A stretch of 54,594 bases of DNA from Johnsonella sp. (lineage in GTDB: Bacteria > Bacillota > Clostridia > Lachnospirales > Lachnospiraceae). Both the position numbers and the translations under genes were made by a program. Location: assembly GCA_030529445.1 (NCBI GenBank), contig JAUMWW010000002.1, positions 1 through 54,594 of the forward strand, read 5' to 3'. The notes beneath the pieces were generated by a model that had not been told where the DNA came from, made no database searches, and saw nothing but the letters and a program-made list of their open reading frames with translations. Each line of letters opens with the position of its first letter. The stretch's first letter is position 1. Shown here piece after piece: positions 25,242 to 33,108 of the stretch.

Positions 25242-25526
25242 TTATTTGCGCACGCGATTCAAATAAGCACACGCCTCTTTTAAGCCCTCTTCGGAATAGG
25301 CAAAGAAAAGCTCTTCGATTTCTTCCGCATTCGTCTTCTCGTAGGAGAAGGGCTCCTTCCAAATACTGAGCTTAAGCTTCGCATTCTTTTTCTCGTCCTC
25401 GGAAAGCATATGCACATCCTTAAGCGGTTCCCTTGCCAATCGATAGCGAATCCCCCGGTCGCTCCCGAAAAAAGGCTGCCCGTAATGATAATATACGATA
25501 TTCAATAGATCCTTAGCTTCTACCAT
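25242..25526 (-). CDS. conserved hypothetical protein (94 aa)
   Basis: A small cytoplasmic protein (MVEAKDLLNIVYYHYGQPFFG start, LKEACAYLNRVRK end) without known motifs. It resembles uncharacterised Lachnospiraceae proteins carrying GIRYRLAREP-type sequence. Its ATG lies inside the last codons of the HAD gene (14-base overlap), so the two are translationally linked and may work together. No function is assigned. Confidence 0.65.
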   Translation of the reverse strand: MVEAKDLLNIVYYHYGQPFFGSDRGIRYRLAREPLKDVHMLSEDEKKNAKLKLSIWKEPFSYEKTNAEEIEELFFAYSEEGLKEACAYLNRVRK

Positions 25527-26184
25527 TCTTCTTCCCCAATATGCATGCTCTTAATGCCGAAACCGTTTCGCAGATCATATCCGCTCCCGCCTCTTCCAGC
25601 TCGCTTCTTTGCCCGTATCCGTACAGGACTCCGGCGGAAGAAATTTTATTTGCCTTCGCTCCTCTGATATCGTGGCTTCTGTCCCCGACCATCAGAATCT
25701 CCTCTCTTTGCTCAAGCCCCGTCTCCTTCATGACATGGGCAATGACCGCCGCCTTTGTCGCTCTGCTCGTATCCCTGTCTCCGTCCGCTCCTCCGATAAA
25801 GGTAAAATATCCGCTGAGCTTAAAATATTCGAGAATTCGTATTGCCTGAGGCTCGGGCTTGGAGGTCGCAAGATAAATCCTCTTTCCCTCCTTGGAAAGC
25901 TCCGATAAAAGAGCCTCTATCCCCGGATAGAGATCACATTCATAGACTCCCTTTTCAATATAATAAGCCCGGAAAATCTTCAGCGCCTTTTCGTACATGG
26001 CATCGGCAAAATGATAATGGTTCTGAAAGCTCTCATGGAGAGGAGGGCCGATGAATTTCTTGAGATTTTCCTCTTCTTCCCGGATTCCGAAATGAGAAAG
26101 TGCCGCCTGAAAGGATCTGCAAATTCCCGGATCCGATTTGATCAGCGTTCCGTCCAGATCAAAAAATATATGTTTTGCGTCCAT
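25513..26184 (-). CDS. HAD-superfamily hydrolase, phosphoglycolate-phosphatase-like
   Basis: The nucleophile motif FFDLDGTLIKSD (about 8-19) with the two catalytic aspartates, motif II LATSKPEP, the conserved Lys region near TKAAVIA, and motif III MVGDRSHDIRGAKAN place it in the Gph/PpaX-like subfamily with a helical cap (about 18-85). Such enzymes hydrolyse small phosphate esters; the actual substrate cannot be inferred. The length of 223 residues is normal. It lies downstream of pckA beyond a large hairpin and overlaps the following small gene. Confidence 0.85.
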   Translation of the reverse strand: MDAKHIFFDLDGTLIKSDPGICRSFQAALSHFGIREEEENLKKFIGPPLHESFQNHYHFADAMYEKALKIFRAYYIEKGVYECDLYPGIEALLSELSKEGKRIYLATSKPEPQAIRILEYFKLSGYFTFIGGADGDRDTSRATKAAVIAHVMKETGLEQREEILMVGDRSHDIRGAKANKISSAGVLYGYGQRSELEEAGADMICETVSALRACILGKKNGRS

Positions 26185-26208
26185 TTTTTCTCTCTCGATA
26201 TAAAGAAT

Positions 26209-26248
26209 TACAGTTCAGCGGGAAGCATGCTTCCCCTGCTGAACTGTA
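26209..26248 (-). terminator. long hairpin after pckA, probable terminator
   Basis: On the minus strand TACAGTTCAGC pairs with GCTGAACTGTA, and inside it GGGAAGC pairs with GCTTCCC, with a 2-base bulge between. It begins about 17 bases after the pckA stop. The following tract (ATTCTTT) is only moderately T-rich, so partial termination is possible. Confidence 0.6.
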
Positions 26249-26264
26249 GTATCCCGAACTCACT

Positions 26265-27962
26265 TTATTTACATTCCTTAAGAACCTTCTCTATCGCCTC
26301 TGACGCCTCTGCCGGAAGCTTGTCATATCCGCCCTTCTTCGTCTCCAGGCTCTTTACAAACTCCACTCTGTCGCTCATGCGCGCCTTAAGCTGAGAAAGA
26401 TAGGAGGCATCGTCCATATCGGGGATGAAGCCTTCCCAGTCCATGATTTCGATATCGGAAAACCTTCCCCACTGCTTAAACTGAGCCTTGCCCTCTACAA
26501 TCGCTTCAAGAATGCCGAGCGTATCCGCCGGTTTTACCTTCTTGCCCATGAAGTCTCCCGTATTGATAATATAGCAGTCAACCTTCTTAAGCTCCACAAG
26601 CTTTTTAAACTTCTCATAATCGTTTACCAGTGGATAGGTCCTGAAAGGATTTGCATAGGGCACAACCACCAATGCATCCGGATCTACACCGGGAGCAAGC
26701 CTCTCTGCGGAGGTGCGCTTTGTCGCAAGCGTCGCTCCCATGACGGAAGCAAGCGCGGCTCCCTTAAGCTTGACCACCGGAGGAATCGTCGGATCCTTCA
26801 TAATCCAGAATATCGCATTCACCGGTTCATCGATCTTATCTACACGGTTCGGGCTCCAAAGCTTTGATTTGAGCGCACGTCCGTTTCCGTTTCTGATATC
26901 TTCGGTAACCAGCTGTATCTTGCCCTCTTCATCCATCGTAGCCGCCACGTTCTGCACCGTCAGCAAAAACTTATTATCCGCACAGCCCGTGGGATAATCA
27001 CTCGTTTTATCAAAATAGGAAGGCTCCAGCGCTACGGAAGAGCAGCTGTCCGTATTGATAATAAAGGCATCGTCATGAAGCACCGTGATATCGTATTTAT
27101 TATTATGCTTTGCATGGGTAATCGTGGATTTTCCGGAACCGGAAAGCCCGAATACCGATGCCACATAGGATTTGCCCTCTCCCAGATTATATCTCTTCTG
27201 CCCTCCGTGGCATGAAGCGTAGCCGTTGCGGTTTGCAATCGCCCACGTCATCGTAAGCGTTCCCTTCTTATGCTCTCCGAAATACTTCATTCCCAGAATG
27301 CAGGCACAGTTCTGATCCGTATTAAAATAGCAAAGCGTCTTGCGCTCCGGATCGCTCAGGCAGTCCAGGCTGACCGTCGGGCTGTCCGAACCTGCCCACT
27401 GCGGATCGGAAAAGATATAAATATCCGTTTCCCTTCCTTCTCCGATCGGCTTGGAATCCTTATACATCTTCGTATAGCAGTCCGAGAGGTACTGGAAGTT
27501 CAGCATCCAGTTATACATGATGTTTTCCTCGCCCTCGGGAATCAGCAGATGCGCCTTTACCATAAACTCGGGATCCAATCCCACATAAACCTCGGCATGG
27601 TACATGGTTTTGAATCTCGCACGATATATCGCATCCATTGCCACTTTATCCAAAGCCTCGCAGTCTACGCCGGGCTCGCCCGCGATTCTTCTCGCCGTAG
27701 CATAGCGCCCGGTTATCGCACCGTCATTAAACAAAAGAACCTTCGCTTCGGAATCCAGACCGAACTCATCCCCTCTATAAACCGGCATATCGGTTATCAC
27801 CGTACCCGGTGAATTCTTTGCGAGCTCATATGCCTCTCTCAAGGTAGTAATTTTTATTACATTATTGCCGTAAAACGCAGTTTCGATAATCGATCTCGTC
27901 TTGGAAAATCCCGGCTTTCCCGCACCTATTTCACTGATAGGGTAATATGCTTTTGTAGACAT
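26265..27962 (-). CDS. pckA: phosphoenolpyruvate carboxykinase (ATP)
   Basis: Interconverts oxaloacetate and phosphoenolpyruvate with ATP/ADP. In fermentative anaerobes it often runs toward carboxylation and ATP gain. The kinase P-loop FGLSGSGKST is at residues 271-280, followed by LHDDAFII, which supplies the metal-binding Asp. TMTWAIANRNGYASCHGGQKRY and TKRTSAERL are further PEPCK-type segments. The length of 565 residues is somewhat longer than E. coli PckA (540). A consensus promoter (28001-28029) and TAAGGAGG precede the ATG. It is probably monocistronic. Confidence 0.92.
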   Translation of the reverse strand: MSTKAYYPISEIGAGKPGFSKTRSIIETAFYGNNVIKITTLREAYELAKNSPGTVITDMPVYRGDEFGLDSEAKVLLFNDGAITGRYATARRIAGEPGVDCEALDKVAMDAIYRARFKTMYHAEVYVGLDPEFMVKAHLLIPEGEENIMYNWMLNFQYLSDCYTKMYKDSKPIGEGRETDIYIFSDPQWAGSDSPTVSLDCLSDPERKTLCYFNTDQNCACILGMKYFGEHKKGTLTMTWAIANRNGYASCHGGQKRYNLGEGKSYVASVFGLSGSGKSTITHAKHNNKYDITVLHDDAFIINTDSCSSVALEPSYFDKTSDYPTGCADNKFLLTVQNVAATMDEEGKIQLVTEDIRNGNGRALKSKLWSPNRVDKIDEPVNAIFWIMKDPTIPPVVKLKGAALASVMGATLATKRTSAERLAPGVDPDALVVVPYANPFRTYPLVNDYEKFKKLVELKKVDCYIINTGDFMGKKVKPADTLGILEAIVEGKAQFKQWGRFSDIEIMDWEGFIPDMDDASYLSQLKARMSDRVEFVKSLETKKGGYDKLPAEASEAIEKVLKECK

Positions 27963-28000
27963 TGAAACCTCCTTATATTTATCCGAATAAAATTTTTCCT

Positions 28001-28029
28001 ATTATCTCATTCTCCAAAAAATATGTCAA
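28001..28029 (-). promoter_or_regulatory. pckA promoter
   Basis: On the minus strand TTGACA (28024-28029) and GATAAT (28001-28006) are 17 bases apart, about 40 bases upstream of the pckA ATG. Confidence 0.8.
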
Positions 28030-28054
28030 TTATAAAAGACCTCCTCATCCAAAA

Positions 28055-28082
28055 ACCGGCAGAACTAACACATTCTGCCGGT
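28055..28082 (-). terminator. terminator of the SleB-like hydrolase gene
   Basis: ACCGGCAGAA and TTCTGCCGGT form a perfect 10-pair stem with an 8-base loop, followed on the minus strand by TTTTTGG, about 30 bases after the stop. Confidence 0.85.
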
Positions 28083-28110
28083 TTCTCTCAATGATTGCCA
28101 TGATTTTGAC

Positions 28111-28989
28111 TTATTTATAAAACTCATGACCCTGATGCTCAAATAAAAATTTAAGCCTGCTTCTGATCCAACGCTTTCCCTTGGTGATACTGCCCTTATT
28201 GCTCATGAAAAAAAGCGCGCCTTGAGAATAATCCTCTCCGCCCATCAAACGTTCCACCGCATCTTTCGTATGCTCCGTTACCTCATGCTGATAAAAGCTT
28301 CCGTCGCTCACCGGGGTAAACTGACCGGGATAAAAAATGACTCCGCTTACGGTATCGGGAAAAGAGGGATTTTTGACCCTGTTGATCACTACGTTTCCGA
28401 CCAAAATCTTTCCCTTCGTATCGCAAATTCCCGCTTCGGATTGTATGATACGGCAGAGATTTTCATAATCCTCTTCACTGAATGAACTTATTCCGAGGTT
28501 GAGCGCTACATTTTCCAAATAGCGCCGTCTTCCCTCTTCCGCTTCTTTCTGCTTTTTATATTCCTGCGCATCCTCTCTAAGCTGCTTAAAGCTGTCGATC
28601 TGTTCTTCTACATTGCTTTCCAAATGACTGATATCCTCATGCAGCTCTTTTGTCATAAAAAATGCGGGTTCCTTACTCTGTCCCTCCGGATTTTGCTCCT
28701 GCTGCGCAGTCTGCAAAACCGCTTCATTGTTTATTACGGATAGAAGCTCGGTTTCCGCCTGCTCATCCTCCTTCGACGATTCGCCTGCGGGCTTTTCCTC
28801 TTCCATATTCGCCATGACAACATTTTTCCCTCCGCCCCCAAAACCGCTGGTTACGAGGCTCGTCACGGCAATGACCAAAGCTCCGAGAGTTATTACAGCC
28901 ATTTCACGATAAATCTTTTTTGTAAGCTTTAGAGATATCACAGAAATTCTCATGCAGATATCTTTTACAAAACTTGTGATTTTCGGCAT
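28111..28989 (-). CDS. SleB-type cell wall hydrolase with N-terminal membrane anchor
   Basis: A membrane helix at about residues 28-47 (AVITLGALVIAVTSLVTSG) precedes a Glu/Gln-rich low-complexity and coiled-coil linker (about 60-150). A C-terminal Hydrolase_2 domain (about 170-292) follows: LCRIIQSEAGICDTKGKILV, NRVKNPSFPDTVSGVIFYPG, and a FTPVSDGSFY-like core. This is the catalytic domain of spore-cortex lytic SleB and CwlJ-type proteins, acting on peptidoglycan. Its length and linker suggest a vegetative or sporulation wall enzyme; which one is unclear. ATG at 28989 is chosen because TGAGGAG lies 7 bases upstream; an in-frame TTG at 29004 is inferior. Confidence 0.85.
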   Translation of the reverse strand: MPKITSFVKDICMRISVISLKLTKKIYREMAVITLGALVIAVTSLVTSGFGGGGKNVVMANMEEEKPAGESSKEDEQAETELLSVINNEAVLQTAQQEQNPEGQSKEPAFFMTKELHEDISHLESNVEEQIDSFKQLREDAQEYKKQKEAEEGRRRYLENVALNLGISSFSEEDYENLCRIIQSEAGICDTKGKILVGNVVINRVKNPSFPDTVSGVIFYPGQFTPVSDGSFYQHEVTEHTKDAVERLMGGEDYSQGALFFMSNKGSITKGKRWIRSRLKFLFEHQGHEFYK

Positions 28990-29004
28990 AAATATACTCC
29001 TCAA

Positions 29005-29422
29005 TAAAATTTAAAGTATCATTAAAATATTTACTTTTCTCTTATTATAATCAGGACTGTATTTCAAAGTCAATATTTCTTTCTCTTTTTTGTAATATTT
29101 AACCTGTTAATATTACGGAAAAATTAATTTTTTATTCTCTATTATACATATAGAATATTTTTTCCCGCTTTACTGCTCTTATATTTATTTATAAATGCCA
29201 TATTTGTTACATTTGTGTTAATTTCCCTTTCTTTGTCCTGCTCTTCCTCTCCCTTTCCTCCTCAGTTTTCCATAATTTTTTTTTATTTTTTTATTCTTTT
29301 TTTCTGTTTTTTCCAACAAAAATGATTTTTATCTTCATTTTGCTTTGATATCTTCGGTGAAAATGCTATAATACGTTTATCAATAAACTGCTGAATTTTA
29401 GAATTGATCGGAGACGGGAAGC
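29005..29422. promoter_or_regulatory. divergent AT-rich intergenic region with two promoters
   Basis: For the SleB-like gene (minus) TTGACT (29068-29073) and TATAAT (29044-29049) are 18 bases apart. For the LysR gene (plus) TTGATA (29345-29350) and TATAAT (29367-29372) are 16 bases apart. The stretch between (29080-29340) is very AT-rich with long T runs and holds no open frame or clear hairpin that I can support. A LysR-type T-N11-A site was not identified with confidence. Confidence 0.55.
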
Positions 29423-30295
29423 ATGGAGCAGCATTTATCACAATATAAAATCTTCTATGAGGTCGCAAAAAAAGGCAATATTTCTAAAGCCGCAAAAGAG
29501 CTTTATATCAGTCAGCCTGCCATCTCCAAGGCCATATCCAAGCTGGAGGAAAACCTTGAGGTCACTCTGTTTTCACGAAACTCGAGAGGAGTCAATCTCA
29601 CCACGGAGGGGCAGATGCTTTTTGAGCATATCAGCAATGCTTTTGATGCCATCGCACTCGGCGAAAAGCAGATTTCCCGCATCAAGGAATTAAATATCGG
29701 CAAGCTGAGCATAGGCGTCAGCAATACTTTATGTAAACATATGCTTCTTCCCAAGCTCAAAAATTTTATATCCTCCTATCCTCATGTTATCGTCAATATC
29801 TCCTCTCAATCCAGTTCCCACAGTCTTGCCATGATAGAATCCGGCTTTGTCGATCTGGGCTTGGTCGCACAGCCCTTGGGTAAGAAAAATATATGTTTTA
29901 AGCCCGTTCTGAAAATACACGATGTTTTCGTCGCCTCTCCGGAATATCTCAACAATCTCAGGCTCCGGGAGGGTGCAGCCTGCAATATAACGGAATCCGG
30001 CAATATCATCCTGCTCGATAAGAGCAACGCGACCCGAAAATACATCGATGAATACATCGCGGCGCATAATATTCATTTCAACCGGATATTGGAAGTGACC
30101 TCGATGGATCTCTTAATCGAATTCGCCAAAATCGGAATGGGAGTGGGCTGCGTGATCAAAGAATTTGTCTCCGAGGAGCTCGATAAAAATATCTTGACAC
30201 AGGTCCGGCTGAAAGCCGAGATCCCTCCCCGAACCATCGGATTCGCATTTTTGCATTCCAATCCCAATCCGATGCTCAAAGCCTTTATTCAATAG
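29423..30295 (+). CDS. LysR-family transcriptional regulator
   Basis: An N-terminal winged helix-turn-helix (about 1-60: FYEVAKKGNISKAAKELYIS, QPAISKAISKLEENLEVTLF) is followed by a substrate-binding domain of the LysR type (IGKLSIGVSNTLCKHMLLPK, then FVDLGLVAQP). At 290 residues the length is typical. It is one of only two plus-strand genes in the window. It is transcribed divergently from the SleB-like gene and convergently with a HAD gene. GGAGACGGGAAGC precedes the ATG. The target and effector are unknown; the divergent neighbour is the first candidate target. Confidence 0.9.
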   Translation: MEQHLSQYKIFYEVAKKGNISKAAKELYISQPAISKAISKLEENLEVTLFSRNSRGVNLTTEGQMLFEHISNAFDAIALGEKQISRIKELNIGKLSIGVSNTLCKHMLLPKLKNFISSYPHVIVNISSQSSSHSLAMIESGFVDLGLVAQPLGKKNICFKPVLKIHDVFVASPEYLNNLRLREGAACNITESGNIILLDKSNATRKYIDEYIAAHNIHFNRILEVTSMDLLIEFAKIGMGVGCVIKEFVSEELDKNILTQVRLKAEIPPRTIGFAFLHSNPNPMLKAFIQ

Positions 30296-30309
30296 CGCAT
30301 TTCGAACAA

Positions 30310-30359
30310 AAAAGAGTCGGGTGCATGGCGCTCTTTCAGCCTTGCATGCGACTCTTTAT
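30310..30359. terminator. bidirectional terminator between the LysR and HAD genes
   Basis: AAAGAGTCG (plus) pairs with CGACTCTTT about 30 bases downstream, with additional imperfect pairing inside (TGCATG). A and T runs flank both ends, fitting a shared terminator for two convergent genes. Confidence 0.7.
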
Positions 30360-30419
30360 AAGGATATAAATAAAAACTTCTCTCTTTGCCGTCTCCGAAA
30401 GCCCGGAAAGCTTTTTCTC

Positions 30420-31070
30420 TTAAATCAAGCCTCTTGCCTCCCGCGGAGTGCGAAGCATATGTTCCGGAGAAAAGGAGGCAAGCTCCTCCTCGGAGCGAAA
30501 TCCCCAAAGCACGGCGACCCTTTTGACACCGGCGTTTGCTCCCGTCTGCATATCCGTGGAGGTATCTCCGAAATACAAAACCTCATCCCTGCTCACTCCG
30601 AGCTCCTCCATCAAAAGCTCAAGGGCACGGGGATCGGGCTTTAAGGGAATCCCCTCCCTCTGCCCGTAAATTTTTTCAAACACTCCCTCCCCGAATATTT
30701 GAATAATATTGTGCTCCGTCTCTGCCTGCGGCTTATTGGAAAGTACCGCAAGCCGGATATTTTTCTTGCGCAAATACTCAAGCACTTCCTCTATCCCCTC
30801 GTAGGGAGCCACCTCATCAAGCGAATGCTCTGCAAAGATCTCCAAATACAGTCTGCATGCCTCTTCAAAATGCCGAAGCTCTTTATCTCCCGAAAAAATC
30901 AATGCTCTTCTTACCAGCTCCTTATAACCGTCTCCGACGAATTGCTTCGTATGCGCCTCGTCTATCTCGCCATAACCGAACTGCTCCATCGTGCGGCTTA
31001 TGCAGTATGAAAGTGCTTTTATCGTATTGAGCAGGGTACCGTCAAGATCAAATATGCAGGCTCTTATCAT
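30420..31070 (-). CDS. HAD-superfamily hydrolase, phosphoglycolate-phosphatase-like
   Basis: The nucleophile motif IFDLDGTLLNTIKALSYCIS (about 6-25), motif II VLSNKPQAE and motif III YFGDTSTDMQTGANAG identify a Gph-like phosphatase with a helical cap. It is distinct in sequence from the HAD protein at 25513-26184. The length is 216 residues. Its ATG is 2 bases after the ktrA stop, so it belongs to the DUF853-ktrB-ktrA unit; a functional link to potassium transport is not known. The substrate is undetermined. Confidence 0.87.
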   Translation of the reverse strand: MIRACIFDLDGTLLNTIKALSYCISRTMEQFGYGEIDEAHTKQFVGDGYKELVRRALIFSGDKELRHFEEACRLYLEIFAEHSLDEVAPYEGIEEVLEYLRKKNIRLAVLSNKPQAETEHNIIQIFGEGVFEKIYGQREGIPLKPDPRALELLMEELGVSRDEVLYFGDTSTDMQTGANAGVKRVAVLWGFRSEEELASFSPEHMLRTPREARGLI

Positions 31071-31072
31071 TT

Positions 31073-31729
31073 TTATTCTCCAATCTCTTTTAATACTTTA
31101 TCAATCTGTTCGTCCTCAATGATGACCAGCAAATGCTCGTCTTCCTTGATCGTATAATCTCCCCTCGGCATGAGCTTGGTCTTTGTGCTGCTCTTATACC
31201 CTATAATATGAATATTATGATGATTTCTTAAATCAAGCTCCTTAAGGCTCTTTCCCACCCAATGCTTCGGCGGGGCTATCTCATATATGGAATATTCTCC
31301 GGTCAATTCATTAAAATCAAAAATACTGTTCGAGCTATGTCTGACCGCCGCCTTTAATGCGATATCCCTGTCCGGATAAATCACTTCGTCCGCACCGTTC
31401 TTCAATAAAAACTTCGCATGAATATCCCTGCTCGCCTTGCACACGATATGCTTTGCTCCCAGCTCGGAAAGCAGCGAGGTAATTTCCAGAGAGCTCTGAA
31501 AATTGGTTCCTATGCATACGAAAACAATATCAAAATTTCCGACGCCCAAAGTCTTGAGGACCTTTTCTTTCGTACAATCTCCGATCTTTGCGCTGATCAC
31601 ATAAGGCAGCATCTCATCAAGCTTGCTCTCATCCTCGTCCACGATCATGATCTGATTATTCATTTTCGCCAGATTTCGGCAAAGATGCTGCCCGAAGCGT
31701 CCCATTCCTATTATCAAAATCGATTTCAT
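31073..31729 (-). CDS. ktrA: KtrA-type potassium channel regulatory subunit (TrkA family)
   Basis: The cytoplasmic gating ring of a Ktr-type K+ uptake system. An RCK_N (Rossmann) domain begins IIGMGRFGQHLCRNL and has the acidic MIVDEDESKL at strand 2 for nucleotide binding. An RCK_C domain covers about 135-218 (IYEIAPPKHWVGKSLKELDL), which in such proteins binds c-di-AMP. The length of 218 residues is normal. It lies 16 bases downstream of the membrane subunit. The symbol is given by family; TrkA nomenclature would be equally acceptable. Confidence 0.9.
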   Translation of the reverse strand: MKSILIIGMGRFGQHLCRNLAKMNNQIMIVDEDESKLDEMLPYVISAKIGDCTKEKVLKTLGVGNFDIVFVCIGTNFQSSLEITSLLSELGAKHIVCKASRDIHAKFLLKNGADEVIYPDRDIALKAAVRHSSNSIFDFNELTGEYSIYEIAPPKHWVGKSLKELDLRNHHNIHIIGYKSSTKTKLMPRGDYTIKEDEHLLVIIEDEQIDKVLKEIGE

Positions 31730-31745
31730 CTATCCTCCCTATCTC

Positions 31746-33098
31746 TTATCCCACACTGATCTCTTCCTTCGGCTGCATAATATTGGCAGGCTTTTTATCC
31801 TGCATGAAGAGCAGGGCAAAGGAAAGGCTCCCGACCCTGCCCAGATACATCAGCCCGACCAAAACCAGCTTTGAAAACGCCGAGAGCTCTCTGGTAATGC
31901 CGGTGCTCATCCCCGCCGTTCCCATGGCGGAGCAGACTTCAAACATAATATCCGTTAAGCCTGCGCTTTCTACGGAAGCAATCATCATTCCCGCCGCCAT
32001 CACCAGAAAAAGATTGATACTGATAATCGTCGCCGAGGTCTTGACCGCCTCATCCGCAAGCCTTCTTCCGAAGACATCCACGCTCGGGTACTGTCTGATA
32101 TGCCTGTCGATATACATGAAGAGGACAAATACCGTAGTGGTCTTGATTCCTCCCGCCGTCGATCCGGGGCTCCCCCCGATAAACATCAGGATCATCGTAA
32201 AAAGCTTGCCCGCATTGCTCAGCTTTGCGGTATCTACGGTATTAAATCCCGCCGTTCTGGGTGTGACCGCCGAAAATGCGCAGGAGAGGAGCTTTTCCTG
32301 AAGCCCCATCTGCGCAAGCACTCCGTTTCTCTCCGTAATCAGAAAAACGAAGCTTCCCAAAGCAATGAGAACGCCCGTCGTCAACAGCACGATCTTGCTG
32401 TGCAGCCTGTATTTACGAAAAGCAAAACGATATCTGCTCAGATCATCCCAAACCATAAATCCGATGCCCCCGATAATGATCAGAAACATAATCACCAGAT
32501 TAACCAATATATCTTTGCTGTATGCGCTGAGCGAGGAGTATTCTCCGCAGCTTGCGCCGAGCAGATCAAAGCCCGCATTGCAGAATGCGGAGACGGAATG
32601 AAACACGGAAAACCAGATCCCCTTAAAGACCCCGTAATCCGGAATAAAGCGAAACGAAAGCAGAAATGCTCCCGCCGCTTCAAATAAGAGGGTACCGAAA
32701 AGAATTTTTTTTGCCAGCTTTACGACTCCTCCGATTTCAAGAGAATTGATGCTCTCCTTTAAAAGCCCCCTCTCCCTGAGCCCTATCTTTCTGCGCATCA
32801 GGACAGAAAAAAAGACTCCTATGGAGATGAAGCCAAGCCCTCCCGTCTGGATCAGCAGCAAAATAATGATCTGCCCGAAAGCGGACCATCCCAAAGAGGT
32901 ATCTCTGACGACCAGCCCCGTGACGCAGCCCGCGCTGGTGGAAGTAAAAAGCGCATCAAGAAAGCCTACGCTCCTTCCGCTCCGGGAAGCGAAAGGAAGC
33001 GTAAGCAAAACAGCTCCGAATAATATCATGATAAAAAAACCGAAGGCGATAAATTGGAGCTGGGAAAAATGTTTTTTTACGAAACCTTTTTCCTTCAT
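31746..33098 (-). CDS. ktrB: KtrB-type potassium uptake membrane subunit (TrkH family)
   Basis: The ion-translocating subunit, with four P-loop-like repeats and about eight to ten membrane helices. Filter-like segments are recognisable (TSTSAGCVTGLVV, HSVSAFCNAGFDLLG, VTPRTAGFNTVD, CSAMGTAGMSTGITR) together with the GGSPGSTAGGIKTTT gate region. ATG at 33098 is chosen because GCGGAG lies 5 bases upstream; the frame is open further upstream, but that would overlap the DUF853 gene. The length from this start is 450 residues, normal for KtrB. Confidence 0.92.
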   Translation of the reverse strand: MKEKGFVKKHFSQLQFIAFGFFIMILFGAVLLTLPFASRSGRSVGFLDALFTSTSAGCVTGLVVRDTSLGWSAFGQIIILLLIQTGGLGFISIGVFFSVLMRRKIGLRERGLLKESINSLEIGGVVKLAKKILFGTLLFEAAGAFLLSFRFIPDYGVFKGIWFSVFHSVSAFCNAGFDLLGASCGEYSSLSAYSKDILVNLVIMFLIIIGGIGFMVWDDLSRYRFAFRKYRLHSKIVLLTTGVLIALGSFVFLITERNGVLAQMGLQEKLLSCAFSAVTPRTAGFNTVDTAKLSNAGKLFTMILMFIGGSPGSTAGGIKTTTVFVLFMYIDRHIRQYPSVDVFGRRLADEAVKTSATIISINLFLVMAAGMMIASVESAGLTDIMFEVCSAMGTAGMSTGITRELSAFSKLVLVGLMYLGRVGSLSFALLFMQDKKPANIMQPKEEISVG

Positions 33099-33108
33099 AA
33101 GCACTCCG

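Noticed and set aside
29074-29340. Small gene or RNA in the AT-rich gap before the LysR gene
   Set aside because: Only long T runs and short frames without binding sites; no stable hairpin or known RNA core was visible.
25513-31070. The two HAD phosphatases as a recent duplication
   Set aside because: They share only family motifs; cap and C-terminal sequences differ clearly.
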